DNA from: Brevundimonas diminuta
GTDB lineage: Bacteria > Pseudomonadota > Alphaproteobacteria > Caulobacterales > Caulobacteraceae
DNA length: 64,000 nucleotides
Reading direction: 5' to 3'
Assembly (NCBI RefSeq): GCF_022654015.1
Contig: NZ_CP073063.1
Span: forward strand, 806,001 to 870,000
The notes beneath the pieces are model-generated. The model made no database searches. It had not been told where the DNA came from and saw only the letters and a program-made list of their open reading frames with translations. A program made the translations under genes and the position numbers. Shown piece after piece: positions 21,629 through 30,090 of the stretch (positions within the stretch are counted from its first letter, which is position 1; each line of letters starts with the position of its first letter).

Positions 21629-22780
21629 TCAGGCCTTGGACACGCGTCCGCCCAAGGTCGGGCGCGTGATTGCGGCGGCGGCCAAAGTTTGGGGCATCGG
21701 CGGCGTGCGCGAACAGATGCCGTAGTCGCCGTCGAACGGGGTCGGCGCCCAGGCGGCCGCCAGCGCAGGATCGTCGATGATGGCGTGGCAATGTCCCCAA
21801 CCGCCTTCGCGCCGCGCCGTCTTCGCCAGATCGCCCAACTGCACCAACAGACGCGGCGTCACCATCTGCAGCCGCACCTTGGCGGCCCCCAGCGCGCGGG
21901 CGTTGTCGATCAAGGCCTGGGTCAGAAGCGGGATCGCATCGGGCGCCGTCTCCAGCGCAATCAGATCGAGGATGTCCAGATAGGGCGGCTCGATCAGGCT
22001 GGTCTTGGTCATCTGCGCCATCGCCACCCCGACGATGCGGCTATCCCTGACGCAGGCCAGCATGATCGGCGGCAGGGTCAGGTCGGGGTCCGCCAACCGC
22101 CAGCGCAGGATTTCCGGACTGCGGTCCGCCAGCAGGCGATCTTCCTGCGACAGCCGACGCCAGAAGTCCGCATAGGGCGAGGCGTCCGACAGATCGCGCA
22201 GCACCGTCACCCCAGCCGGCAGCACAAGCGGCGTCTGGCGAAACACGCGCCCGTTCATCAGCCGCTCGCCCAGACGCGCGGCGGTCTCGGCGGAGGTGCG
22301 GCCCAGCAACAGGCGCAGACCCCGACCCTGGGCGCAGGCCAGGCGATCGGTGATCCATGACAGCTTCAGGCCATGGGTCTGGGCCGGCCAGGGCTTCATG
22401 TCGAACAGGCCGTACAGCGGCGCCGAGCGCGCATTGGCGTTGAATGTGTAGCGGGCGAACAGGCCGGGCTGGTTCAAAAAGGTGCGGATTAGCGGACGGC
22501 TAGCCCCCTTCTGGCTGGGCGGCACGATGATCGAAAAGCCGGTGGCGCCGAAGTGGTCTTGGGCGCCCTGGCGAAACCGCTGGATGAAGTTGCCCAGCAT
22601 GGCGACGGCGTTGTCGTCCGCGTCGGCGACCACCCATCCGGCGGGCGCGCCCAGCGCCAACCGCGCCGGATTGGCTTCGAGCCAGCGCCAACCGGCCGGC
22701 GACCGCTCGGGCCAGCCGACCTGACGATGCAGCCGGTTCAGCGCCTCATGGTCGAGAGCGGCGATCGGTCTGACAGACAT
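21629..22780 (-). CDS. Unrecognised protein, possibly GNAT-like acyltransferase
   Basis: 383-aa soluble protein starting MSVRPIAALDHEALNRLHRQVGW. The N-terminal part (HEALNRLHRQVGWPERSPAGWRWLEANP..GWVVADADDNAVAMLGNF) resembles the first half of a GNAT fold, and a second similar stretch (DRSPEILRWRLADPD..ACVRDSRIVGVAMAQM) follows from about residue 230, so it may be a tandem GNAT. I see no residue set that would fix a substrate. The start is the ATG at 22780; the frame extends upstream without homology. Convergent with mscL, with no gap. Confident as a gene, tentative as to fold. Confidence 0.65.
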   Translation of the reverse strand: MSVRPIAALDHEALNRLHRQVGWPERSPAGWRWLEANPARLALGAPAGWVVADADDNAVAMLGNFIQRFRQGAQDHFGATGFSIIVPPSQKGASRPLIRTFLNQPGLFARYTFNANARSAPLYGLFDMKPWPAQTHGLKLSWITDRLACAQGRGLRLLLGRTSAETAARLGERLMNGRVFRQTPLVLPAGVTVLRDLSDASPYADFWRRLSQEDRLLADRSPEILRWRLADPDLTLPPIMLACVRDSRIVGVAMAQMTKTSLIEPPYLDILDLIALETAPDAIPLLTQALIDNARALGAAKVRLQMVTPRLLVQLGDLAKTARREGGWGHCHAIIDDPALAAAWAPTPFDGDYGICSRTPPMPQTLAAAAITRPTLGGRVSKA

Positions 22781-23061
22781 CTGGCGCGCCTTCCCATTAT
22801 GAAACCGTGTGCGTTTCTGACAAACTCCGTAGCAGGATGTGCGCCACCAGACATCACCCAGGGTTGTTTTTCGCCTTTCTCGCGCGTCGCCCGGCTCCCC
22901 CCGCGACAGCCTTAACACTTGTTCGGATTCGCCCGCTGTGCTGGGTATGCGCCTTTCGCGCGCCCGATAAGCGGCGCGGCAGTTGGGAGTGAGCCGTTGA
23001 GGACGGATTTGGGGAAGGCGCGACTTACACGACGCGTGAAGACGATTAGGGGGACGCGCGC

Positions 23062-24996
23062 ATGAACATCGTCGTCGCCCTTGGACTGATCATCACCTTC
23101 GCCACGGGCGTGCCGGTGCTGATGCAGATCCTTAAGAACCACCCGCGCGGACTGATCATCCTGTTCTTCGCCGAGATGTGGGAGCGTTTCTCCTACTACG
23201 GCATGCGCGGCATCCTGATCTTCTTCCTGACGCAACACTTCCTGTTCGACGACGCCATGGCGGGGTCGACCTACGGCTCCTACACTTCGCTGGTCTATCT
23301 GCTGCCCTTGCTGGGCGGCATCATGGCCGACCGCTTCATCGGCACGCGCAAGGCCGTCGCCTTCGGCGCCCTGCTGCTTGTCGCGGGTCACGGCATGATG
23401 GCCTTCGAGGGTCGTCCCGCGACCGAAACCCTGACCTATGCCGGTCAGACTTATCAGATCGACGCCGAAGGCCGCGGCGCGGCGCGTGAAGTGTCGATCG
23501 TCGTCAATGGCCAGAAATACGCCTTCGAGGCGGCCGAGAACGGCCTGGCGATCGAGGGTCTGCCCGCCGCGTCGCCGCTGCCGGCCGTGCTGCCGACCGG
23601 CGAATACAAGATCGACGCGACCCGCGACATGGCGGGCGTGAACGTCTTCTATCTGGCGGTGTCCTTCATCATCATGGGCGTCGGCTTCCTGAAGCCCAAC
23701 ATCTCCACCATCGTCGGACAGCTCTATCCGCAGGGCGATCCGCGGCGAGATTCCGGCTTCACCCTCTACTACTACGGAATCAACCTCGGCGCCTTCTGGG
23801 CGGCGGTCCTTTGCGGCCTGTTGGGCCAAACGGTCGGCTGGTGGGCAGGCTTTGGTCTGGCCGGCGTCGGCATGGCGCTGGGCTGGGTGGTCTTCGTGCT
23901 GGGCAAACCCCTGCTGCAAGGCAAGGGCGAGCCTCCGGCCGAAGCCAATCTGAGCAAGCCGATGCTGGGTCCCATCAACCGCGAATGGTCGATCTATCTG
24001 CTCAGCATCCTGGGCGTCGGCGTCGTCTGGTTCATGGTTCAGCGCAACGCCCTGGTGGGTTGGGTCCTGGGCGCCGCCACCGTCGCGTCGCTGCTGTTCA
24101 TCCTCTACGTCATCGTCAAGGTTTGCGAGAACAAGGCGCAGCGTGAGCGGATGATGCTGGCCCTGGTGCTGATCTTCGGCTCGGTCGTCTTCTTCACCCT
24201 GTTCGAACAGGCCGGCACCTCGCTGAACCTGTTCGCCGACCGCAACGTCGATCTCAGCATCACCCCGCAGGCGTTCCAGCTGCTGGGCGTCACCGTCGGC
24301 ACCCCGGCCCAGATCGCCGCCGCCGGTCTCAGCACGTCGGGTCCCTGGATCGACGCCACCATCACGGCGGCCCAGACCCAGTCGTTCAATGCGGGCTTCA
24401 TCCTGATCTTCGCACCGATCATGGCCGCGCTCTGGTCCTTCCTGGGCAAGCGCAACCTGGACCCCAACCCCACGCTGAAGTTCGGCCTCGGCCTGCTGCA
24501 GGTCGGACTGGGCTTCATGATCGTGGTGTGGGGCGCCGGCATGGCCAACTCGGCCTTCCAGATGCCGCTGCTCCTGCTGGGTCTGCTCTATCTGTTCCAC
24601 ACGACCGGCGAGCTCTTCCTGTCGCCGGTGGGCCTGTCGGAAATCACCAAACTGTCCGTCGCCAAGGTGGTCAGCTTCATGATGGCCGTGTGGTTCCTGG
24701 CCAGCTCCATCGCCCAATATGTCGGCGGCTGGATCGCCGGCTTGGCGGGCACGGAAACGGTGGGTGGCCAGGTGTTGAACCCGGGCCTTGCGCTGCAGAC
24801 CTCGCTTGAAGTGTTCAAGCTGCTGGGCCTGTGGGGCATGGGCATCGGCGTGGCCTTCATCGTCGTCAGCCACTTCATCAAAGGCTGGTCGCACGGCGCC
24901 AACGACGGTGATGATCACCCTGGTCCTGTGCTGAACGATCGCGGTCAGGAAGACGGCAACGTCGCCCGTCCTGCGGCCTCGACGCCCAGCCACTGA
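23062..24996 (+). CDS. POT-family proton/oligopeptide symporter
   Basis: Major-facilitator peptide transporter (PTR2/POT) that imports di- and tripeptides with protons. The signature ExxERFxYY is present as E38-M-W-E-R-F-S-Y-Y46, and the second PTR2 signature appears as LYYYGINLGAF. About 12-14 hydrophobic helices cover the rest. Unusually, residues about 117-190 form a hydrophilic, beta-prone insertion (ETLTYAGQTYQIDAEG..EYKIDATRDMAG) between early helices. The length, 644 aa, is above the roughly 500 typical of POTs partly for that reason. The ATG at 23062 is preceded by a GGGGGA Shine-Dalgarno. An intrinsic terminator follows. Confidence 0.92.
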   Translation: MNIVVALGLIITFATGVPVLMQILKNHPRGLIILFFAEMWERFSYYGMRGILIFFLTQHFLFDDAMAGSTYGSYTSLVYLLPLLGGIMADRFIGTRKAVAFGALLLVAGHGMMAFEGRPATETLTYAGQTYQIDAEGRGAAREVSIVVNGQKYAFEAAENGLAIEGLPAASPLPAVLPTGEYKIDATRDMAGVNVFYLAVSFIIMGVGFLKPNISTIVGQLYPQGDPRRDSGFTLYYYGINLGAFWAAVLCGLLGQTVGWWAGFGLAGVGMALGWVVFVLGKPLLQGKGEPPAEANLSKPMLGPINREWSIYLLSILGVGVVWFMVQRNALVGWVLGAATVASLLFILYVIVKVCENKAQRERMMLALVLIFGSVVFFTLFEQAGTSLNLFADRNVDLSITPQAFQLLGVTVGTPAQIAAAGLSTSGPWIDATITAAQTQSFNAGFILIFAPIMAALWSFLGKRNLDPNPTLKFGLGLLQVGLGFMIVVWGAGMANSAFQMPLLLLGLLYLFHTTGELFLSPVGLSEITKLSVAKVVSFMMAVWFLASSIAQYVGGWIAGLAGTETVGGQVLNPGLALQTSLEVFKLLGLWGMGIGVAFIVVSHFIKGWSHGANDGDDHPGPVLNDRGQEDGNVARPAASTPSH

Positions 24997-25013
24997 TCGA
25001 CGCCTGATCAAGG

Positions 25014-25048
25014 AAAAGCCCCGGCGGAGCGATCCGCCGGGGCTTTTT
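25014..25048. terminator. Bidirectional intrinsic terminator
   Basis: A 12-bp perfect stem AGCCCCGGCGGA/TCCGCCGGGGCT with GCGA loop, preceded by AAA and followed by TTTT. It sits between the convergent POT transporter and TonB-dependent receptor and can serve both. Confidence 0.9.
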
Positions 25049-25065
25049 GCTGCGTGAAGCGCGCC

Positions 25066-27150
25066 TCAGAAGGTCTTGCGGACCCGCAACGAGACGAAGG
25101 TGCGCGGGTCGATGGAGCGCTCCTCGACGAAGGCGACCGTGCGCGGATTGCGCGTGGCGTACACCGTGCGCTGCTGGGTGAAGTCGTCCCACAGGTTCAG
25201 CTGGGCGCGCAGCGACAGGGTCGGACTGGGCTTGTATTCGACGAAGGCCTCCAGATAGTCCGCGCCGCGCCAGGCGAAGGTCTGGTCGGGGTCATAGGTC
25301 GCCTGGCCCAGACGCGGCAGCCAGTTGATCCCCCACTGGGTCTTCCACGAGGTGATGTCCTGCTGGAAGCCGACATTGGCCTGGCTGGGGCGCACGCCCG
25401 AGATGCGGCGATCCTCGCCCGTGGTCGGGTCGGTGACGCTGGTCTTGTTCCAGTCGTTTTGGAAGGTGAAGCGGGCGCCCGAAATCCCGACCTTGTCCAG
25501 CGGCACGACCACGTTCAGCGACAGTTGATCCAGCGTTCCGTCGCCGATGTTGCCGGTCGCCGACAGGCCGCCGGGCAGGGGCAGGCGGTCGATCACGTCG
25601 ATGATGCGGTCGTGGCGATAGCCAATCGAGACCACGCCCTCGCCCCAAAAGCGGCGCTCATAGGACAGCTCGGAAATCCAGCGCTGTTCCGGCTCCAGAT
25701 CGACATTGCCGCCGAACACCGTGCCGTCGCTCAGCTCAGCCGAGGCGGCGAAGTCGCCGAAGTCCAGCTGACCCAATTCGCGCTCGAAACGAAAACGCAG
25801 CTGGTTGTTCGCCATCGGCGTCCAGGTCGCCAGCAGGCGCGGCTTGGCGAAGAAGAAGCTCTTTTCCTGATCCGCATCGCCCGACTGGCTGATGGTGGAG
25901 GCCTCAAGGCGCACCCCGCCCTCCAGTGTCAGTTTCGGATTGATCCGCCAGGTCGCCTTGCTGAAGGCCTCGCCGCGCGTCTCCTCGACCTTGACCGAGG
26001 CGCTGGGCAGGGGGACGCCGACGCCGCCGATGGTGAAGGCTTGGTTCACGTCCAGCATATTATAGGCGATCTCGGCGCCGGCCTCGATCGTCAGGGCGGG
26101 CGAGCGTTCGTGACGCACCAGGGCGCGCAGGATGGATTCCGACGAGTCGCCGTTGGATTTGAACTGCTGTTCCGGCGCCGCCGTCCCGTTGAGCGTCTCG
26201 TTGCTGCCCGAGACGCTGTCGAAGCTTGAGAACTCGTGGATCAGACGCGTCTCCAGGGTCCAGCGCGGGTTCAGGGTGCGGGTCCAGGTCAGGCCCAGTT
26301 CGCCGGAATCGCCGTCTTCGGCATAGTCGCTGCGCCGCAGGGAGGTGGGCGACGAAAGCTCGGTCCAGTTCTGATAGTCGTTCAGACCATAGCGGGCGGT
26401 GCCTTCCAGCTTTCCGCCGAACACCGGGCCGGTGTAGTTGCCGCGAATGCTCTGACCGCCGCCCCATCCGTCGTTTTCGAAACGCTCGTCTCGGATGACA
26501 TCGCCGGCGGCGTTGCGACGGATCGACCGGCCGACGCCGTTGGAATCGCTGGATCCCATGCCGTCCGACAGGGTCACGCCCCAACTGCGATCGCCCTTGT
26601 TCTGCGTGAACTGATAGGAGCCGCCATAGATGTCATGGCCGCCTTCGAACAGCATGGCGTTCCAGGTCAGGATCGACTGGCGGCTGTCGGCCGTCTTCAG
26701 GATGACGTTCACGACGACGGAATAGCCCTGCATGTCGATGCCCGGCGCACCGCCCCGGATCAGTTCGATACGCTCGACCTGATTGGCCAGGGTCCGGCCC
26801 AGAACGTTCGAACCCGAGTCGTTTTTGGAGGCCGGGCGGTTGTTGTTGATCAGCACATTGCCGACCGCCCCTTCAAAGCCGCGCGCGCCCGATCCGTTGT
26901 CGATGGAGAAGCCGGGGACGCGGTTGACCATGTCGAGCGCCGTATTGGGGCGCTGGGCGGCGAAGAAGTCCGGCGTGAAGACCAGCACGCCGCGCTGGCT
27001 GGCGTCGGCCAGGGGCGCCTGATTGGTCGGGCCGGTCGGCACCGGGGCCTCGGCGACTTGGGGCTTGTCTGCGGTGGAGGCGTCGGCGGCGAATGCGGCG
27101 CCTGCGGTGAAAAGCAGGGCGGTGCTGGCCAGCAGCAGGGTCTTTGTCAT
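25066..27150 (-). CDS. TonB-dependent outer-membrane receptor
   Basis: Outer-membrane beta-barrel transporter powered by TonB. Signal peptide MTKTLLLASTALLFTAGAAFA is followed by a plug domain (NTALDMVNRVPGFSIDNGSGARGFEGAVGNVLINN..ERIELIRGGAPGIDMQG), then a barrel of alternating aromatic strands ending FVSLRVRKTF with the terminal Phe needed for BAM insertion. I start at the ATG at 27150 (694 aa), with GGGGAAG upstream. The usual VVVTA-type TonB box is not obvious; GVLVFTPDFF occupies its place. The substrate cannot be told. Divergent from the TraB/GumN gene over a repeat-rich regulatory region. Confidence 0.9.
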   Translation of the reverse strand: MTKTLLLASTALLFTAGAAFAADASTADKPQVAEAPVPTGPTNQAPLADASQRGVLVFTPDFFAAQRPNTALDMVNRVPGFSIDNGSGARGFEGAVGNVLINNNRPASKNDSGSNVLGRTLANQVERIELIRGGAPGIDMQGYSVVVNVILKTADSRQSILTWNAMLFEGGHDIYGGSYQFTQNKGDRSWGVTLSDGMGSSDSNGVGRSIRRNAAGDVIRDERFENDGWGGGQSIRGNYTGPVFGGKLEGTARYGLNDYQNWTELSSPTSLRRSDYAEDGDSGELGLTWTRTLNPRWTLETRLIHEFSSFDSVSGSNETLNGTAAPEQQFKSNGDSSESILRALVRHERSPALTIEAGAEIAYNMLDVNQAFTIGGVGVPLPSASVKVEETRGEAFSKATWRINPKLTLEGGVRLEASTISQSGDADQEKSFFFAKPRLLATWTPMANNQLRFRFERELGQLDFGDFAASAELSDGTVFGGNVDLEPEQRWISELSYERRFWGEGVVSIGYRHDRIIDVIDRLPLPGGLSATGNIGDGTLDQLSLNVVVPLDKVGISGARFTFQNDWNKTSVTDPTTGEDRRISGVRPSQANVGFQQDITSWKTQWGINWLPRLGQATYDPDQTFAWRGADYLEAFVEYKPSPTLSLRAQLNLWDDFTQQRTVYATRNPRTVAFVEERSIDPRTFVSLRVRKTF

Positions 27151-27240
27151 TGATCTTCCCCTCGGGTGTTGGCGAGAGGTGTGCCGATCCGGCGCGTTCA
27201 TCTCCAGTTACAAGGCCGCAAGGTGGATTAAATCGACGAC

Positions 27241-27300
27241 ATCATTACAGCGATTTCATTACACCAACGACAGTAATGAAGTTTACAGCGATGTAATGAT
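27241..27300. promoter_or_regulatory. Nested inverted/direct repeat, probable operator
   Basis: Outer arms ATCATTACA (27241-27249) and TGTAATGAT (27292-27300) are perfect inverted copies; inner arms TTCATTAC (27255-27262) and GTAATGAA (27273-27280) are also perfect inverted copies; TTACAGCGAT occurs as a direct repeat at 27245-27254 and 27283-27292. The region lies between divergent starts and covers the ATG of the TraB/GumN gene. The arrangement suggests several binding sites for one dimeric regulator controlling both genes. Confidence 0.6.
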
Positions 27301-28249
27301 CAGTCGCTCATCTTCTCTATTGCTTTTACTTGCCGCGATGGCGCTGACGACCGCGCCTGCCGTTGCGCAGGACGCGCCTTCGGACGCCGTCGAGGATATC
27401 GTCGTCACCGCCCGCCGGATCGAGGCGCCGATGTGGGAGGTGCGGCGCGGCGACAGTGTCCTGATCCTGGTCGGATCGATCGACGGTCTGCCCAGAAAGA
27501 TGGAGTGGCGCACGGATGCGCTCATCTCTGCGGTCGATCGTGCGGACCGCGTTCTGTTTCCGGTCGAGGGGCGGGCGTCGCTGGCCGACGTGGGTCGTCT
27601 GATCTGGCGTTTTCGGACACTGACCCGTTTGCCGAACGGGCGCACCAGCGCCGACTATCTGTCCCCGGACCTTGAGGCCCGGATCGAAAGCCTGACAGGC
27701 GAAGGCCCGACCCGCGACAGCATGCTGATCCTGTCGGGCGATCTGATGGAACTGGGCGGTTACAGCAGCGGAGGGCGTCCGGTGTCCGGCCTGGTCCGTC
27801 AGGCGACGCGCGCCAACCGCACACCCGCTGAGCCCGTGGGCATCTTCAGGGGGGACGAACTGATCGAAAAGGTGCTGACGACCCCGCCAGAACGCTATCT
27901 TGACTGCATCGACGCTGCGGCGACGGCGGCGGAGGCCGGGGTCGAGGCGGGCGCGCAGCGTGCGGAGAACTGGCGTCTGCGCCGAATCCCGGCGGTGCTG
28001 GATTCGCCCCTGGAAAAGGCGGCGACGGCCTGTTCCTACTGGTCGGTGATGGCGCAGGCGGACGATTTGCGTCGGATATGGAATACGGCGGTGGACAAGG
28101 CGCTGGCTGAGGACGGCGTCACCGTCGCCATTGCACCCTTGCGGCTATTGGCCGAGCCGAACGGCGTACTGGATCGGCTGGAGGCGGAGGGGCTGGAACC
28201 GATCGGTCCCGAATGGCGCCCCTCCGCCTCTGCTCAATCGGCGCGCTAG
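27296..28249 (+). CDS. TraB/GumN family protein, exported
   Basis: Signal peptide MISRSSSLLLLLAAMALTTAPAVA, then QDAPSDAVEDIVVTARR, then a TraB/GumN domain beginning PMWEVRRGDSVLILVGSIDGLPRKMEW, the family hallmark (variant of WxVxxGxxxLYLxGTIHxLP; the usual His of the GTIH motif is replaced). Members are related to Tiki-type metalloproteases, but their bacterial role is not established. The segment EDIVVTARR closely resembles a TonB box, which is unusual for this family. I use the ATG at 27296; no good Shine-Dalgarno precedes it, so the message may be leaderless. The frame is open upstream without homology. Confidence 0.8.
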   Translation: MISRSSSLLLLLAAMALTTAPAVAQDAPSDAVEDIVVTARRIEAPMWEVRRGDSVLILVGSIDGLPRKMEWRTDALISAVDRADRVLFPVEGRASLADVGRLIWRFRTLTRLPNGRTSADYLSPDLEARIESLTGEGPTRDSMLILSGDLMELGGYSSGGRPVSGLVRQATRANRTPAEPVGIFRGDELIEKVLTTPPERYLDCIDAAATAAEAGVEAGAQRAENWRLRRIPAVLDSPLEKAATACSYWSVMAQADDLRRIWNTAVDKALAEDGVTVAIAPLRLLAEPNGVLDRLEAEGLEPIGPEWRPSASAQSAR

Positions 28250-28252
28250 AGC

Positions 28253-28540
28253 TTACTTGCGTTCCGGAACGGCGTCGCGGGCGGCTTCGCCGATGTTGTC
28301 GGCGGCGTTGCCGACGCTCTCAGCGGCGCCGGCGATGGCGTTGTCCTTCACCGCGTCGCTGCGGTTCATGTTCATCAGGAAGTAGCCGATCACCAGCACG
28401 GCCAGCAGGCCGACGATCAGGGCGACGATGGCGCCCATGCCGCTGCCGCGACGCTCGACGACGGTGGTGGGCGCCGCGCTGGTTTCAGTGATGCGTTCGA
28501 CCCGGCCATCGGGATGTTGGACTTCGCGTTCGGTAGGCAT
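28253..28540 (-). CDS. Small single-pass membrane protein, 95 aa
   Basis: No family recognised. A polar N-terminus (MPTEREVQHPDGRVERITET..) of about 33 residues precedes one hydrophobic helix MGAIVALIVGLLAVLVIGYFLM at about 35-56, then a charged, Ala-rich tail AIAGAAESVGNAADNIGEAARDAV that could form an amphipathic helix. The tail pattern resembles small stress-type envelope proteins. The start is the ATG at 28540 with GGAGAGG upstream. Convergent with the TraB/GumN gene, 3 nt apart. Expression independent of tldD upstream is possible from the 59-bp gap. Confidence 0.8.
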   Translation of the reverse strand: MPTEREVQHPDGRVERITETSAAPTTVVERRGSGMGAIVALIVGLLAVLVIGYFLMNMNRSDAVKDNAIAGAAESVGNAADNIGEAARDAVPERK

Positions 28541-28599
28541 GGTGTTTCCTCTCCAGTGTGGCGGGGAAACACCCTTTGCAGCGATACGGTTCCGCTCGC

Positions 28600-30030
28600 T
28601 CAGACGGCGGTTCCGCCGACCGTCAGGCCGCCGATCTTGAGGCTGGGCTGGCCGATACCGACGGGCACGCCCTGTCCGGCCTTGCCGCAGACGCCGACGC
28701 CCGGATCGAAGGCGAAGTCGTCGCCGACCATCTGGATCTTGGTCAGGGCCGTGGCCCCGTCGCCGATCAGGGTCGCGCCGCGCACCGGGGCCGTGATCAC
28801 CCCGTCCTCGATCAGATAGGCCTCATTGCACTGGAACACGAACTTGCCGTTGGTGATGTCCACCTGGCCGCCCGAGAAATTGGCGGCGTAGAGGCCGCGC
28901 TTCGTATTGGCGATCATGTCGGCCTTGGAATCCCGGCCGCCCTCCATGAAGGTGTTGGTCATGCGCGGCATCGGCATATGGGCGAAAGACTGGCGCCGGC
29001 CGTTGCCGGTGGCGGCGACGCCCAGCTGCCGCGCCGACAGCCGGTCGTGCATCAGCCCGACCATGATCCCGTCCTCGATCAGCACGGTGCGGGAGGTAGG
29101 CGTGCCCTCGTCATCGACCGACAGCGATCCGCGACGTCCGGCGATCGAGCCGTCATCGACCACGGTGACGCCGGGGGCGGCGACCCGCTGGCCCATCATG
29201 CCGTTGAAGACCGACGAGCCCTTACGGTGGAAGTCGCCCTCGAAGCCGTGGCCGATGGCCTCGTGCAGCAGCACGCCGGGCCAGCCGGCGCCCAGGACCA
29301 CGTCCATCTCGCCCGCCGGACAGTCGACGGCGTCCAGATTGACCAGGGCCTGACGCAGGGCCTCGTCCACTTGGGCCTGCCAGCGTTCGGGCGCGACCCA
29401 GGCCTCGAACCCGGCCCGGCCGCCGGCGCCGGACGAGGCGCTCTCGCGCTTTCCGTTCTGCTCCACGGTGACCGAGACGTTCAGCCGGACAAGCGGGCGA
29501 ACATCGCGCACCGCCCGCTCGTCGGCGCGCAGGATCTCGATGGCGCGGCGTTCGCCGATAAGGGAGGCGGACACCTGAACCACGCGCGGATCGCGGGCGC
29601 GCGCCCAGGCGTCAATCTCGGCCAGCAGGGCGATCTTGTCGGAGAAGGCGGGCGAGGCGAGGGGATCGACCTCGCCGTACAGTTTCTGATTGGTGGCGCG
29701 GGGGCCTTCGGCGACCCGGGCCTCGTGCCCCTGTTTGGCCAAGGCCGCGCTGTCGGCGGCGCGACGCAGGGCGGCGGCCGAGATTTCGTTGGCGTGGGCG
29801 TAACCGGCGGTCTCGCCCGCCACGACCCTGAAGCCGAAGCCCTCCGTGGCGTCATAGGCGGCGGACTTCAGCCGGCCGTCGTCGAACACCAGGCTCTCGC
29901 TCTCGGACCGCTCCAGGAACAGTTCGCCGTCGTCGGCGCCGGCCAGGGCCGTTTTCAGGATCGACAGGGCTTCATCGGTGTCGACGCCGGCGGCGTCGAG
30001 GATGGGCGGCGGGGAGGCGTGAACGGTCAT
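28600..30030 (-). CDS. tldD: Metalloprotease TldD
   Basis: Zinc metalloprotease subunit that acts with TldE (PmbA) to degrade unfolded peptides, and in some bacteria matures peptide antibiotics or CcdA antitoxin. The catalytic motif HEAIGHGFEGD contains the HExxxH metal ligands, in the context GWPGVLLHEAIGHGFEGDFHRKGSS. The C-terminal half is the conserved barrel with RMTNTFMEGG and a Cys-containing VCGKAGQGVPVG. At 476 aa the length is typical. The partner pmbA/tldE is not in the window. A minor 59-nt gap separates it from the small membrane-protein gene downstream. Confidence 0.96.
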   Translation of the reverse strand: MTVHASPPPILDAAGVDTDEALSILKTALAGADDGELFLERSESESLVFDDGRLKSAAYDATEGFGFRVVAGETAGYAHANEISAAALRRAADSAALAKQGHEARVAEGPRATNQKLYGEVDPLASPAFSDKIALLAEIDAWARARDPRVVQVSASLIGERRAIEILRADERAVRDVRPLVRLNVSVTVEQNGKRESASSGAGGRAGFEAWVAPERWQAQVDEALRQALVNLDAVDCPAGEMDVVLGAGWPGVLLHEAIGHGFEGDFHRKGSSVFNGMMGQRVAAPGVTVVDDGSIAGRRGSLSVDDEGTPTSRTVLIEDGIMVGLMHDRLSARQLGVAATGNGRRQSFAHMPMPRMTNTFMEGGRDSKADMIANTKRGLYAANFSGGQVDITNGKFVFQCNEAYLIEDGVITAPVRGATLIGDGATALTKIQMVGDDFAFDPGVGVCGKAGQGVPVGIGQPSLKIGGLTVGGTAV

Positions 30031-30090
30031 GGCCTGTAGGTAGGGGCTGAAGGCCGTTTCGTCACCTGCCCCGGCGCGCGAAACCGCCGA

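Noticed and set aside
22912..25011. 699-aa minus-strand frame opposite the POT transporter
   Set aside because: Off-frame shadow rich in His/Gln/Asp/Arg, as produced by GC-rich antisense reading; the plus-strand gene is unmistakable.
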